The translations under genes and the position numbers were made by a program. This document shows, in pieces, positions 9,191 through 18,045 of a stretch of 64,000 nucleotides of DNA. How positions within the stretch are numbered: the stretch's first letter is position 1; each line of letters starts with the position of its first letter. The stretch is taken from contig JBCCEJ010000020.1 in NCBI GenBank assembly GCA_039030335.1, forward strand, positions 9,358 to 73,357, read 5' to 3'. Source of the stretch: JBCCEJ01 sp039030335. GTDB lineage: Bacteria; Pseudomonadota; Gammaproteobacteria; HK1. Below the pieces are notes generated by a model. The model searched no databases and had not been told where the DNA came from. It worked only from the letters and a program-made list of their open reading frames with translations.

Positions 9191-9378
9191 AGAGCGCTTT
9201 CCTGCGCGATCTTCGAGCGATGCGATTCTGACACCTTCCCGCGACCCGGCAACGCCGGCCCACACAGTCACCTGCCCTGCCCTATGGCACTTGTCTGGAG
9301 GTGCCCGGACCGCCCAAAATGGCAAGCGCGATTCCGGCTCGTCCCGGCGGGCCACCCCGACCAATTCAGGAGTGTCCT

Positions 9379-10491
9379 ATGGAAACCCGCGCCGCGGTGG
9401 CACATGCCGCAGGAAAACCTCTCAGCATCGAAACCGTGACGCTCGACGGCCCCCGCGCAGGCGAGGTCCTTGTCGAGATCAAAGCGACCGGTATCTGCCA
9501 CACCGACGAGTTCACCCTCTCAGGCGCGGATCCGGAAGGTCTGTTCCCAGCCATCCTGGGGCATGAAGGAGCCGGGGTCGTCGTGGATGTCGGACCTGGC
9601 GTCACCACGCTCAAGAAAGGCGATCACGTCATCCCGCTCTACACACCGGAATGCCGCGAGTGTGAATACTGCACCTCGGGCAAGACCAACCTGTGCCAGG
9701 CGATCCGCGTGACGCAGGGTCAGGGGCTGATGCCGGACGGCTCCAGCCGCTTCAGCATCGGAACAGACAAGGTGTTCCATTACATGGGCACTTCAACCTT
9801 TGCGAACCACACCGTGGTACCTGAGATCGCCCTCGCGAAAATCCGCGAGGACGCGCCGTTCGATAAGGTTTGCTATATCGGTTGCGGCGTCACGACCGGC
9901 ATCGGCGCCGTCATGAACACGGCGAAGGTCAAGCCCGGCGACAATTGCGTTGTATTCGGTCTGGGCGGCATTGGTCTGAACGTCATACAAGGGCTGCGGA
10001 TCGCCGGCGCGGATGTCATCGTCGGCGTCGACATCAACCCGGCCCGCAAGGAACTGGCCGAGAAATTCGGCATGACTCATTTCGTCAACCCAACCGAAGT
10101 TGAGGGCGACCTGGTGCCTTATCTGGTCGACCTGACCAAAGGTGGCGCGGACTACAGCTTCGAGTGCATCGGGAACGTCGATGTCATGCGCCAGGCACTC
10201 GAGTGCTGCCACAAAGGCTGGGGCGAGAGCATCATCATCGGCGTGGCGGGCGCCGGCCAGGAAATTGCGACGCGCCCGTTTCAGCTGGTCACGGGCCGGG
10301 TTTGGCGCGGCACCGCATTCGGCGGTGCCAAGGGGCGCACCGATGTGCCGCGTATCGTCGACTGGTACATGGAAGGCAAGATCAACATCGACGACCTGAT
10401 CACTCATACGTTGTCGCTGAATGACATCAACAAGGGTTTCGACCTGATGCACGCAGGTGAGTCCATTCGTAGCGTGGTGCTGTACGACTAA
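9379..10491 (+). CDS. frmA: S-(hydroxymethyl)glutathione dehydrogenase / class III alcohol dehydrogenase
   Basis: 370 residues from ATG 9379 behind CAGGAG. It is a zinc medium-chain dehydrogenase: catalytic Zn ligand Cys in TGICHTDEF, GHEGAGVV with the His/Glu pair, structural zinc cysteines in CRECEYCTSGKTNLC, and the NAD motif GLGGIGLNVIQG. It oxidises the adduct of glutathione and formaldehyde to S-formylglutathione and can also reduce S-nitrosoglutathione. The usual partner S-formylglutathione hydrolase is not adjacent. A GFA-fold gene, sometimes linked with the same chemistry, lies far away at 45.3 kb. Confidence 0.95.
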   Translation: METRAAVAHAAGKPLSIETVTLDGPRAGEVLVEIKATGICHTDEFTLSGADPEGLFPAILGHEGAGVVVDVGPGVTTLKKGDHVIPLYTPECRECEYCTSGKTNLCQAIRVTQGQGLMPDGSSRFSIGTDKVFHYMGTSTFANHTVVPEIALAKIREDAPFDKVCYIGCGVTTGIGAVMNTAKVKPGDNCVVFGLGGIGLNVIQGLRIAGADVIVGVDINPARKELAEKFGMTHFVNPTEVEGDLVPYLVDLTKGGADYSFECIGNVDVMRQALECCHKGWGESIIIGVAGAGQEIATRPFQLVTGRVWRGTAFGGAKGRTDVPRIVDWYMEGKINIDDLITHTLSLNDINKGFDLMHAGESIRSVVLYD

Positions 10492-10505
10492 ATCCATGCC
10501 CCTTT

Positions 10506-10532
10506 GGACGGCGGCTGGCATGGCCGCCGTCC
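10506..10532 (+). terminator. Strong hairpin after frmA
   Basis: GGACGGCGGC pairs with GCCGCCGTCC (10 bp perfect) around a 7-nt loop, 14 bp after the frmA stop and before the FecR gene. No T run follows, so it may be an imperfect terminator or a transcript-stabilising hairpin. Confidence 0.5.
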
Positions 10533-10602
10533 GCGTGCGAACACTGAGGCTTGCCTATTGCCGTATGATGGCTTGGGTAGGGATGAGATCGGGACGATTC
10601 GC

Positions 10603-12213
10603 ATGCGCTTCTTGGGCTTGATTGCTGCGCTGATTTTCTGCGCACCCGCGCTGTCCGCCGAGCAATGGATCTACAAGGTCCAGCCTGGCGACAATCTCTG
10701 GAACTTCAGTAAGCAGAATCTGAGCAGCATGCGGTTCATGCCGCGCCTGCAGCAACTCAATCAGGTCGCCGATCCAACCCGCCTGCAACCGGGCTCCAGG
10801 CTCAAAGTGCCGATGAACTGGCTCCGCGTAAAGCCGGTGCCCGTTGTCGCAAAATCCGTTAACGGCGCGGTCACCGCTACCAACCTTCTCGGCGATGCCA
10901 TCGAGATGGCGGCAGGTACGAAACTGCTGATCGGCTCGCGTATCAGGACTGGCGACGACGGCAACGTCCTGTTGTTGTTCGCCGATCAGACGGAGCTCGC
11001 GCTCCGCGCCAACAGCGAGCTGGCGCTGGATGCCATGACGGCCTATGGCAACTCCGGCATGGTCGATTCCCGCATGCGTCTCGATATGGGTCGGATCGGC
11101 GCGACGGTCACGGACGCGAAGGGACCCGGCAGCCAGTTTGAAATCACGACGCCCGCCGCGGTCGCAGCAGTGCGCGGGACAGTCGAGCGCGTCGCCACCG
11201 ACGGCACGTCAATGCGTGCCGAAGTCACCGAAGGCGAAGTGCTGGTGAGCGGTAGTGGCGGCACTACGCGGGTACCGGAGGGCTTCGCGACAAGGGCCGA
11301 ACAGGGCAAGCCCCCGGAACCACCGCGCCCATTGCTGCCCGCGCCCGACTTCAGTGCATTCAGCGGCCTCGTGGAGCGGCTGCCGCCGCGCGTGAGTTGG
11401 CCGGCCGTGGCGGGTGCGCAGAACTACCGCATTCAAGTCGCTCGCGACGCGTCGTTCGACACCCTGCTCTACGAAGCGATCAGCCCCACCGCGGCGCTTC
11501 GCGGCCTCGAGCTCGCGGATGGCGACTACGTCCTGCGGGTGCGGGCCATCGACCCGGACGGCGTCGAAGGTTTTGACGCCGTGCAGCCGTTCACGCTGAA
11601 TGCCCGCCCCGAGCCGCCATTCGCGCGCGCGCCGGCCTTCGACTCGACCGTTCGCGATCAGTTCGCCGCGCTGACCTGGGCCGAACCTTCCAACGCGGTG
11701 GGCTATCGCGTGCAGCTCGCAACGGACGAAGCTTTCGCGAACGTACTGCTAACCGAAGAGATCACCTCGAGCACATACACGCCGGGTGTGCCAGTTGAGT
11801 TCCGGCAATACTATTGGCGCGTCGCGACCAAAATCGCCGATGGTGAGGTGGGACCTTACGGCGATCCGCAGCCATTCAAATTGAAACCATCGCCACCGAA
11901 ACCGGAACCTGAACCACCTGAGCTGGCCGAAAAGGAAATGAATTTCCGCTGGAGCAAAGGCGAACCCGGGCAGACTTATCACTTCCAGTTCGCGCGCGAT
12001 GCGAAATTTGAAGAGCTGGTCTCGGATGAGACGCTCGACAAGCCCACGATCACGATCGAGCGGCCGTCGTCCGGAGACTATTACCTCCGTATCGCGACCA
12101 TCGATACCGATGGTTATCACGGGCCATTTAGTACCGCACAGAAAATTGAAGTGCCCTACGACGGCATCATGCACTACTTGCTGCCAGCGGCGTTCCTGCT
12201 GCTGTCCCTGTGA
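10603..12213 (+). CDS. Exported LysM-FecR domain protein with fibronectin-like repeats
   Basis: 536 residues from ATG 10603, chosen because it opens a clear signal peptide (MRFLGLIAALIFCAPALSA). A LysM domain follows (about residues 23-70, WIYKVQPGDNLWNFSKQNL). Next comes a FecR domain (about 85-215) with the typical iron-independent core (LLIGSRIRTGDDGNVLLLFADQTELALRANSEL and TPAAVAAVRGT). Three repeated beta-sandwich modules of about 85 residues fill the C-terminal half (PRVSWPAVAGAQNYRIQVARD; FAALTWAEPSNAVGYRVQLATD; MNFRWSKGEPGQTYHFQFARD). It probably senses or binds the cell wall in the periplasm. The stop overlaps the start of the CHASE2 kinase gene by GTGA, so the two are translationally coupled, a pairing often seen for FecR and CHASE2 proteins. 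Confidence 0.85.
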   Translation: MRFLGLIAALIFCAPALSAEQWIYKVQPGDNLWNFSKQNLSSMRFMPRLQQLNQVADPTRLQPGSRLKVPMNWLRVKPVPVVAKSVNGAVTATNLLGDAIEMAAGTKLLIGSRIRTGDDGNVLLLFADQTELALRANSELALDAMTAYGNSGMVDSRMRLDMGRIGATVTDAKGPGSQFEITTPAAVAAVRGTVERVATDGTSMRAEVTEGEVLVSGSGGTTRVPEGFATRAEQGKPPEPPRPLLPAPDFSAFSGLVERLPPRVSWPAVAGAQNYRIQVARDASFDTLLYEAISPTAALRGLELADGDYVLRVRAIDPDGVEGFDAVQPFTLNARPEPPFARAPAFDSTVRDQFAALTWAEPSNAVGYRVQLATDEAFANVLLTEEITSSTYTPGVPVEFRQYYWRVATKIADGEVGPYGDPQPFKLKPSPPKPEPEPPELAEKEMNFRWSKGEPGQTYHFQFARDAKFEELVSDETLDKPTITIERPSSGDYYLRIATIDTDGYHGPFSTAQKIEVPYDGIMHYLLPAAFLLLSL

Positions 12214-14840
12214 CCAACGATGTTCCCGGCCGCGCTGAACTGCACGTCGGCCGGGAACGCTGGATTCTCGGCGCTGCCCTGGTCGCATTTGCCGCCGCGC
12301 TGACCTTCAGCGAGGTGCTATGGGATTGGGATCAGGTCGTCTACGACCGGTATCTCAGCTACGCGTTTGCCGCCCCGCCAGACGATGTGCTGATCGTTGC
12401 GATCGACGAATACAGTCTCGCGGCAATAGACGCCAGCCTGGGCTCCCGGTGGCCCTGGCCGCGGGCCCTGCACGCGGAAGCGCTCGCACGGCTTACCGAA
12501 GGCGGCGCCCGCGGCATCCTGCTGGACGTCCTGTTCACCGAGCCGGATCGCGCGCAGGCGCAAAACGATGCAGCACTAGCGCACGTGCTGGGCGCGAGTG
12601 GCCGGGTGGTGCTGCCGGTCCATCTGGCCGGCATAAGCCGCGGTGGCGCAGAGCAGCCGCGGCTGGTATTCCCGATCCCGGCCTTTGCCAGTCAGGCGGC
12701 CGCGCTTGGACATACGCATTCGCGCTTCGATCGCGACGGAATTTTGCGCGAAGCCAGTCTCGCGCTGGCCTCTGGCGAACAGCGAATTCCGCACGCGAGC
12801 GCCAGTCTGCTGGCTCTGCGCGAACCCGACCTGTTCGAGCGGCTGCCGGGCCTGAGAGCACCCGAGCGCCAGCCGGGCCGATGGTACTCGGACTACACGA
12901 CGCGCTTTCTATTCAATGGACCGGCTGGTCAGATCGAACGGGTCGCGTATGCCGATCTGCTGCAATGGGACGCGGACCGCATCGCCCGCAAGGTCAAAGA
13001 TCGCTGGGTATTCGTCGGCGCGACCGCGCCCGGCATGGACATGATCCCAACGCCGGTGTCTGGTGCACGCCCGATGCCGGGTGTCGAAGTCAATGCCAAC
13101 ATCTTCCAGGCTTTGCGGGCGGCGCGCACGGTCACCGGCGTCAGCCCGGTGTGGCAGTTTGCTGCGAGTCTGCTGGCAGTGCTGCCAATCTATCTGCTGT
13201 TTGCTCAAATCCGCTCACGCTGGGTGTTTCCGCTGATGCTGGGTGGCCTCGCAGCCATCGCCGGGGTCAGTGTCATCGCCCTTGCGCAGCAACTGTGGCT
13301 ACCGCCTATGGTCGCCATCGTCACGCTCTCCGCGGCGTATCTGCTGTGGAGTTTCCGGCGGCTCGGCAATGCCGTGCGATTCCTGACCCGGGAACTACGG
13401 CATCTGGAAACCGAGACCCAACGACTGGCGCCTCCCGGGGAACCCGCGTTCGCCGATCTGCTAAGCCACGTCGCCGCCATGCTCGATGTGCGCGAGGCAC
13501 AGCTGCGCCGGGCCGACGGCGAAGTACTGCAGTCGTGGGCGGCCAACCCGGAAGACCCGACCGCACCGCACGAGCAGCTCTCCGAGTGGTACCAGACACT
13601 TTCCGCCGATGGCAACGAGCTCTACGTCGCCATTGCGCAGGATGAACTCAGCGATGCACAGCAGGCGGTGCTGCGCGCCCTCGCCCGTCGTCTGACCGAC
13701 GACGATCGGGAGCGCCCGGTTACCGCGGTAGAGCGCATCGAACGACGGATGCTGCAGGTGCGCTCCGCGTCTCAAAGTCTGACCGACCTGCGGCGCTTCG
13801 TCGCTGAAAGCCTGGAGCAGATGGCGAGTGGCGTGCTGGTTGCTGACGCTCTTGGTCAGATTCGTGAGGCGAACACGAATGCCGCGCAGTTCACCGGTCG
13901 AAGTGCGGCGCAACTCATCGGACAGCCCGCACTCAGCGCGCTAACGGAGCTGGAACTGCACGGGCAACAGCCGGGTGCGCTGATCCGCAAGGTGCAGCTG
14001 CTGGGCGAAGGCACGTTCTGCTACGCCACCGGCGTGGAGCAGAGCGACCTCATCATTCAGATCACACCCTATGGGAGAGACCACGGCGCACCGTTCGGCA
14101 TCATCATCAACATGAGCGACATCTCCGAGCTCCGCGCGAGCGAGCGCCGGCGTTCGGAGATGCTGAGCTTCATCTCGCACGATCTGCGCTCGCCGCTCGT
14201 CTCAACGCTCGCGCTGACTCAGATTGCGACACTGAAACCCGAGCGCCTGACCGATGGTAAAACCGTCGGGCGCATCGAGTCCAACGTCAAGAAGACGCTG
14301 GAGCTGGCAGACGATTTCCTGCATCTGGCGCGCGCCGAGTCAGGCGCGGCCGTGGCGCTGACACCAGTGGACTTCGGCCAGCTCGCACGCTCCGCCTTCG
14401 ACCAGGTCCGTGTGCAGGCGGAACAAAAATCCATGACCGCCCGCTGTGAGATCGACGGTCCGTTCATCGTCAGTGGTGAATCCGGGCTGCTGGAACGTGC
14501 CGTCGTGAACCTGCTGACCAACGCAGTAAAGTACAGTGGCGAGGGCGCCTCGGTGACGGTGCGCATGGGCGCCGATGAGCAATACGTACGATGTCAGGTC
14601 AGCGACACGGGCCTCGGCATTCCGGCTGGCGCCGTGCCAACCCTGTTCGACCGCTTCACGCGAGTGCAGGGCGAGGACCATCGGAAACGAAGCGGCGCCG
14701 GGCTCGGCCTGGCGTTCGTGCACACGGTCGCGACGCGCCACGGTGGCGACGTCGAAGTGCGCAGCGTGGAAGGCGAAGGGTCTACGTTTGAGATCCGGAT
14801 ACCGCACGCGGCCGCGGACGAAACCACCCTCACCGGCTGA
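12210..14840 (+). CDS. CHASE2 sensor histidine kinase
   Basis: 876 residues, GTG start overlapping the FecR stop. An N-terminal membrane segment leads to an extracytoplasmic CHASE2 domain (about residues 35-300; DDVLIVAIDEYSLAAI, WPWPRALHAEAL, GVEVNANIFQAL), three further membrane helices (about 310-395), a PAS-like domain (about 535-640), then HisKA and HATPase. Kinase motifs are intact: H657 in SFISHDLRSPLV, N-box NLLTNAVKYSG, G1 DTGLGIP and G2 GAGLGLAFVH. It should autophosphorylate in response to a periplasmic cue, possibly relayed by the co-translated FecR/LysM protein. The convergent single-domain response regulator is a candidate partner, but this is inference. Confidence 0.9.
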   Translation: MTNDVPGRAELHVGRERWILGAALVAFAAALTFSEVLWDWDQVVYDRYLSYAFAAPPDDVLIVAIDEYSLAAIDASLGSRWPWPRALHAEALARLTEGGARGILLDVLFTEPDRAQAQNDAALAHVLGASGRVVLPVHLAGISRGGAEQPRLVFPIPAFASQAAALGHTHSRFDRDGILREASLALASGEQRIPHASASLLALREPDLFERLPGLRAPERQPGRWYSDYTTRFLFNGPAGQIERVAYADLLQWDADRIARKVKDRWVFVGATAPGMDMIPTPVSGARPMPGVEVNANIFQALRAARTVTGVSPVWQFAASLLAVLPIYLLFAQIRSRWVFPLMLGGLAAIAGVSVIALAQQLWLPPMVAIVTLSAAYLLWSFRRLGNAVRFLTRELRHLETETQRLAPPGEPAFADLLSHVAAMLDVREAQLRRADGEVLQSWAANPEDPTAPHEQLSEWYQTLSADGNELYVAIAQDELSDAQQAVLRALARRLTDDDRERPVTAVERIERRMLQVRSASQSLTDLRRFVAESLEQMASGVLVADALGQIREANTNAAQFTGRSAAQLIGQPALSALTELELHGQQPGALIRKVQLLGEGTFCYATGVEQSDLIIQITPYGRDHGAPFGIIINMSDISELRASERRRSEMLSFISHDLRSPLVSTLALTQIATLKPERLTDGKTVGRIESNVKKTLELADDFLHLARAESGAAVALTPVDFGQLARSAFDQVRVQAEQKSMTARCEIDGPFIVSGESGLLERAVVNLLTNAVKYSGEGASVTVRMGADEQYVRCQVSDTGLGIPAGAVPTLFDRFTRVQGEDHRKRSGAGLGLAFVHTVATRHGGDVEVRSVEGEGSTFEIRIPHAAADETTLTG

Positions 14841-14888
14841 GCGAATCCGGACCCGAAGAAGCGGGGCTCGCGGCCGGGTGCGCCGCCT

Positions 14889-15260
14889 TCAGGCGTTGGC
14901 AAACGCCGCGCGGAGATCGTCGGCCAGGGTGGCCGGATCGATGGGCTTTGGAAGCACCGCGATGGCACCGAGAGACTCCAGCTCGGCAACGCGTACTGGA
15001 TCGGTTTCGGCGGTCATGAATATAGCCGGGACCGCCGCGAGCGACGTCAATTGGCGAAGCGCGGCGAGCGTCGCGGGCCCATCCATGTCCGGCATTTCCC
15101 GGTCCAGCAGAATCAACTGCGGCGCGAACGCTTCGGCGACTTCCAGCGCGGCAACCCCGCTGTGACATGCCTTCAGCGTGATGCCTTCCATGTCCAGCAC
15201 GAGTTCGGCAAGTTCGGTAAGCGCTTCATCGTCGTCGACGTAGAGAATCCGTTCCAGCAT
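14889..15260 (-). CDS. Single-domain response regulator (CheY-like receiver)
   Basis: 123 residues, receiver domain only. Acid pocket D9-D11 (YVDDDE), phospho-acceptor D53 (LLDREMPDMDG), T83 (FMTAE) and K105 (LPKP) are all present. No output domain follows, so it must act by protein interaction or phosphotransfer. ATG 15260 is preferred over GTG 15263 because GGAGG lies 6 nt upstream; it shares one base with the stop of the FHA gene (TGATG), so the two are coupled. It is convergent with the CHASE2 kinase gene, 48 bp away, and could be its partner. Confidence 0.88.
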   Translation of the reverse strand: MLERILYVDDDEALTELAELVLDMEGITLKACHSGVAALEVAEAFAPQLILLDREMPDMDGPATLAALRQLTSLAAVPAIFMTAETDPVRVAELESLGAIAVLPKPIDPATLADDLRAAFANA

Positions 15261-17722
15261 CACCGACCTCCGCTGAAAACGGTCTTGTCGGCGTCATCGG
15301 CGCTGTCGGCGCCGCCATCGGCCATGACGAGAAATCCGAACCGAAAGGTGTCGAAGCAGATCTCATCGCCGCTTTCGAGCGGCGCCATGCCGATGACCCG
15401 CTCACCGTTGACGTACGTGCCGTTGATGCTTTTGTGGTCTTCGACCCAAAACCGACCGCGCGCATACCGGATCGAGGCGTGTTTTCGGCCGATGGTCTTG
15501 CTGGGGATACTGAAATAAGAGCGTGCCTGGACCTGCGTGGGGACTGAACGGCCCACAAACAGATTATCGGTTTCGATCTGATACTGTGGAACCGAGGCAC
15601 CGCCGTCGCGATCGATCAGAAATGCGAGCGGCAACGGTGCGCCCTGGCCGCCACTGCTCGGCGGCTCAGGCATGGCTCGTTCGGGTCGCATGGGCGGTGG
15701 TGGGTCCGAAGGCGGTGGCGCAGGGCGCGGCGACGGCACCGCAGGCGGCAGATTGCCGTTGCTGATAAGGCCCTGGGCTTCCAGATAGGCGCGATCGATA
15801 CGCGGTGACGCGCCGGTGTCCTCGAGATCGGGGACTGGCACCATGCCAGGTACCGATTGCGCGGCGTTGCGCAGCACATCCGCCGTGCGCTCTTCATCCG
15901 CCATCGGAGGTTCCTGCGTGTCGGGCTCCATGTCGCCCGTCTCCGCGTATGCCGCGGCCACAGGCAGATTCTCGCGGGTATCCGACTCGTCGAGGAGCAG
16001 CTCGAAGCCGCCGCCCTCTTCCAGACCGTCAAGCATCGACGTTGGCGAATCGGAGCCGAACATTTCTTCGTCCGCCGTGTCCGCGTAGCGCCCTTCGATG
16101 CCGCTACCAGCCGGAAGCGGTTCTTCGTCAACGCCGCCGAACTGCGCGATCAGGCCGCCCTCAGCCGGCGGTGCGTCGGGCGGTGGTGGTGCGGTGGTCG
16201 GCGCCGACTCCGGTGCAGAATCGGCCGGGTCGCTGTAGCCGGCGATCAGCCCACCCGTATCTGCTGCCATCGTCTGTGCCGCCGCTTCATCGGGCTCGTC
16301 GTCAGTGCCGCCGTACTGTGCGATCAGGCTCCCGCCGACCGGCTCTGACGACGGCGCTTGCGCGTCTTCGGGTTCTTCGTCGGTACCGCGATACTGGTCG
16401 ATCAAACGACTGCCAGCACGTTCCGCACCTGTCGATGGCGCCGGGTCTACACTCTCGTCGCCGCCGCCGTACCGGTCGATCAGACCACCGGCGGGCGAAA
16501 CCTGAGCCGCCGTTGGCGCGCTGTCGACATCCGTTTCGTCATCACCGGATTCATCTTCTGCCAGCAAACCGGGGAAGCCCGGGTCTGCGGCGGGCGCGGC
16601 AGGACTTTCAGTAACGGCTTCGAAGGCTTCGGTCAGCGCCGCTTCGGGTGCCTCGTCAGTCCCATCGACCACCGGTGCGCCGAGCGCCACCGTCTTGTCC
16701 ATGGCCGGCTGTTCCGTCACAGCCTCTCGTCGCGGCGGAGCGATGATCTCGGTCGACGCCGAAGAAACTTCGTCTTCCAAAACGCCGCCCGTGTCGCTCG
16801 CATCACCGCCGTACATCTCGATGAGACTACCGCCACCCGCCGGTGCCGCGACGGGGGCCTCGAATCCGGGTGCCACCGTAATGCCGACGGCCGCCGGCGG
16901 GGCATCGCGTGAACCCACCAGCTGCGTCTCGTCACCAAGGCTTTCGTCCGGCAGTACGAATACGAACTGCACGCCCTCGATGTGGATGACATCACCGTTG
17001 TGCAGGATCGTCGAACCTTCGATGCGGTTGCCGTTCACCAACGTGCCGTTGCGGCTCTGCAAATCCGAAACGTAGAACGCGTGCTGTCGGTACTCGATCT
17101 GTGCGTGCCGGCGTCCGACGGTATTGATGGGGAGCGTGACCCCCTGCACACCCTGCCCGGAGTTCGTGCTGAGGCGACCGATGATGACCGCGTCTTCGGT
17201 GATCGCGATCTCCGGCGTACCCGTCACGTTCATGAGGTCCTTCAGCAACGCCACCGGGCGTTTCCCCGGCGCATCCGCTCCGCCCCGGCGACGACGCAAC
17301 CACGCTACGAGCAGCGTAATCGCGAGTATCGCGACCAGACACGCGCCAGCCGCGACCACCACTACCGACAACGGGGGCCCGTCAGGCGAAGCTTCAGGCG
17401 CTGATTGAGGCGATGGTGACGACAGGGGCGCGCCCGGTTCAACGGGCGCAGACTCCGACGCAGCCGGGGTGCTTGCAGCGTCGGGATTGGTGAGCAGATC
17501 TTCCTCGGCCGAGTTGGCGGCCTGCGCAGCCGGTGTGAGCACCAGACTCGCAGCCATGCAGATCGCGACGACAAACGCCAGCGTCCCGACCTCCTCTGGC
17601 GCCAGCCTGCGGCGTACGCCGCGCGCAAGTCGGCGCGCCAGATCGAATCTGGCTTTAAGAGATTGATTTGACGCGCGTTTGTCCCGAAGCACTGCTATGA
17701 CATGCCGACTTCCGATCGGCAT
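15260..17722 (-). CDS. Membrane protein with two FHA domains and a repeat-rich linker
   Basis: 820 residues from ATG 17722 (a TTG five codons upstream is possible). Two hydrophobic segments (about 45-66 and 117-141) flank a Pro/Ser-rich loop. FHA domain 1 spans about 172-257 (IIGRLS, TVGRRHAQIEY, SRNGTLVNGNRI). FHA domain 2 is at about 710-805 (FVGRS, TIGRKHASIRYA, SINGTYVNGERV). Between them is a long acidic, Ala/Pro-rich linker with recurring GG(S)LIxxYGG segments near 298, 412, 438, 464, 490 and 522. FHA domains bind phosphothreonine. Short Thr-containing pieces (DETQLVG, DKTVALG, DKTVFSGG) could be phosphorylated docking sites, although no Ser/Thr kinase is in the window. Coupled to the downstream response regulator. 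Confidence 0.8.
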   Translation of the reverse strand: MPIGSRHVIAVLRDKRASNQSLKARFDLARRLARGVRRRLAPEEVGTLAFVVAICMAASLVLTPAAQAANSAEEDLLTNPDAASTPAASESAPVEPGAPLSSPSPQSAPEASPDGPPLSVVVVAAGACLVAILAITLLVAWLRRRRGGADAPGKRPVALLKDLMNVTGTPEIAITEDAVIIGRLSTNSGQGVQGVTLPINTVGRRHAQIEYRQHAFYVSDLQSRNGTLVNGNRIEGSTILHNGDVIHIEGVQFVFVLPDESLGDETQLVGSRDAPPAAVGITVAPGFEAPVAAPAGGGSLIEMYGGDASDTGGVLEDEVSSASTEIIAPPRREAVTEQPAMDKTVALGAPVVDGTDEAPEAALTEAFEAVTESPAAPAADPGFPGLLAEDESGDDETDVDSAPTAAQVSPAGGLIDRYGGGDESVDPAPSTGAERAGSRLIDQYRGTDEEPEDAQAPSSEPVGGSLIAQYGGTDDEPDEAAAQTMAADTGGLIAGYSDPADSAPESAPTTAPPPPDAPPAEGGLIAQFGGVDEEPLPAGSGIEGRYADTADEEMFGSDSPTSMLDGLEEGGGFELLLDESDTRENLPVAAAYAETGDMEPDTQEPPMADEERTADVLRNAAQSVPGMVPVPDLEDTGASPRIDRAYLEAQGLISNGNLPPAVPSPRPAPPPSDPPPPMRPERAMPEPPSSGGQGAPLPLAFLIDRDGGASVPQYQIETDNLFVGRSVPTQVQARSYFSIPSKTIGRKHASIRYARGRFWVEDHKSINGTYVNGERVIGMAPLESGDEICFDTFRFGFLVMADGGADSADDADKTVFSGGR

Positions 17723-18045
17723 CGTTCGGGGCCGCAAACGGGCATCCCGCCCGATTCGCCAGCCTGTTCATTGCGCGCAGAAAACCATCCCACACGGCAC
17801 ATGGCTGTACAGAACTGCACAGCCTGGGGGCACGACCCACAAGAAGCCTCGGCCACCTGCGGCGTCAGTATCGGGAATCGCGCATCTGCGGGGCCGCTCT
17901 GGAGCCGCCGAATTCCCGTCTGATCGCGTGCCGCCAAGGTAACGACAGGCCCGCAAGGCGCACCACCCCAAGATGAACTAAGGGTAGTACATTCTAAGAA
18001 GGCTCTGACAGATGTACACCGCCTTCAGACACCCACTTCGTGATT
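17723..18045. other. Intergenic region upstream of the FHA gene
   Basis: 323 bp between the FHA gene start and the stop of the upstream same-strand oxidoreductase gene. It should hold the promoter of the FHA/response-regulator operon. I see no conserved coding sequence, RNA motif or clear operator. Confidence 0.5.
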
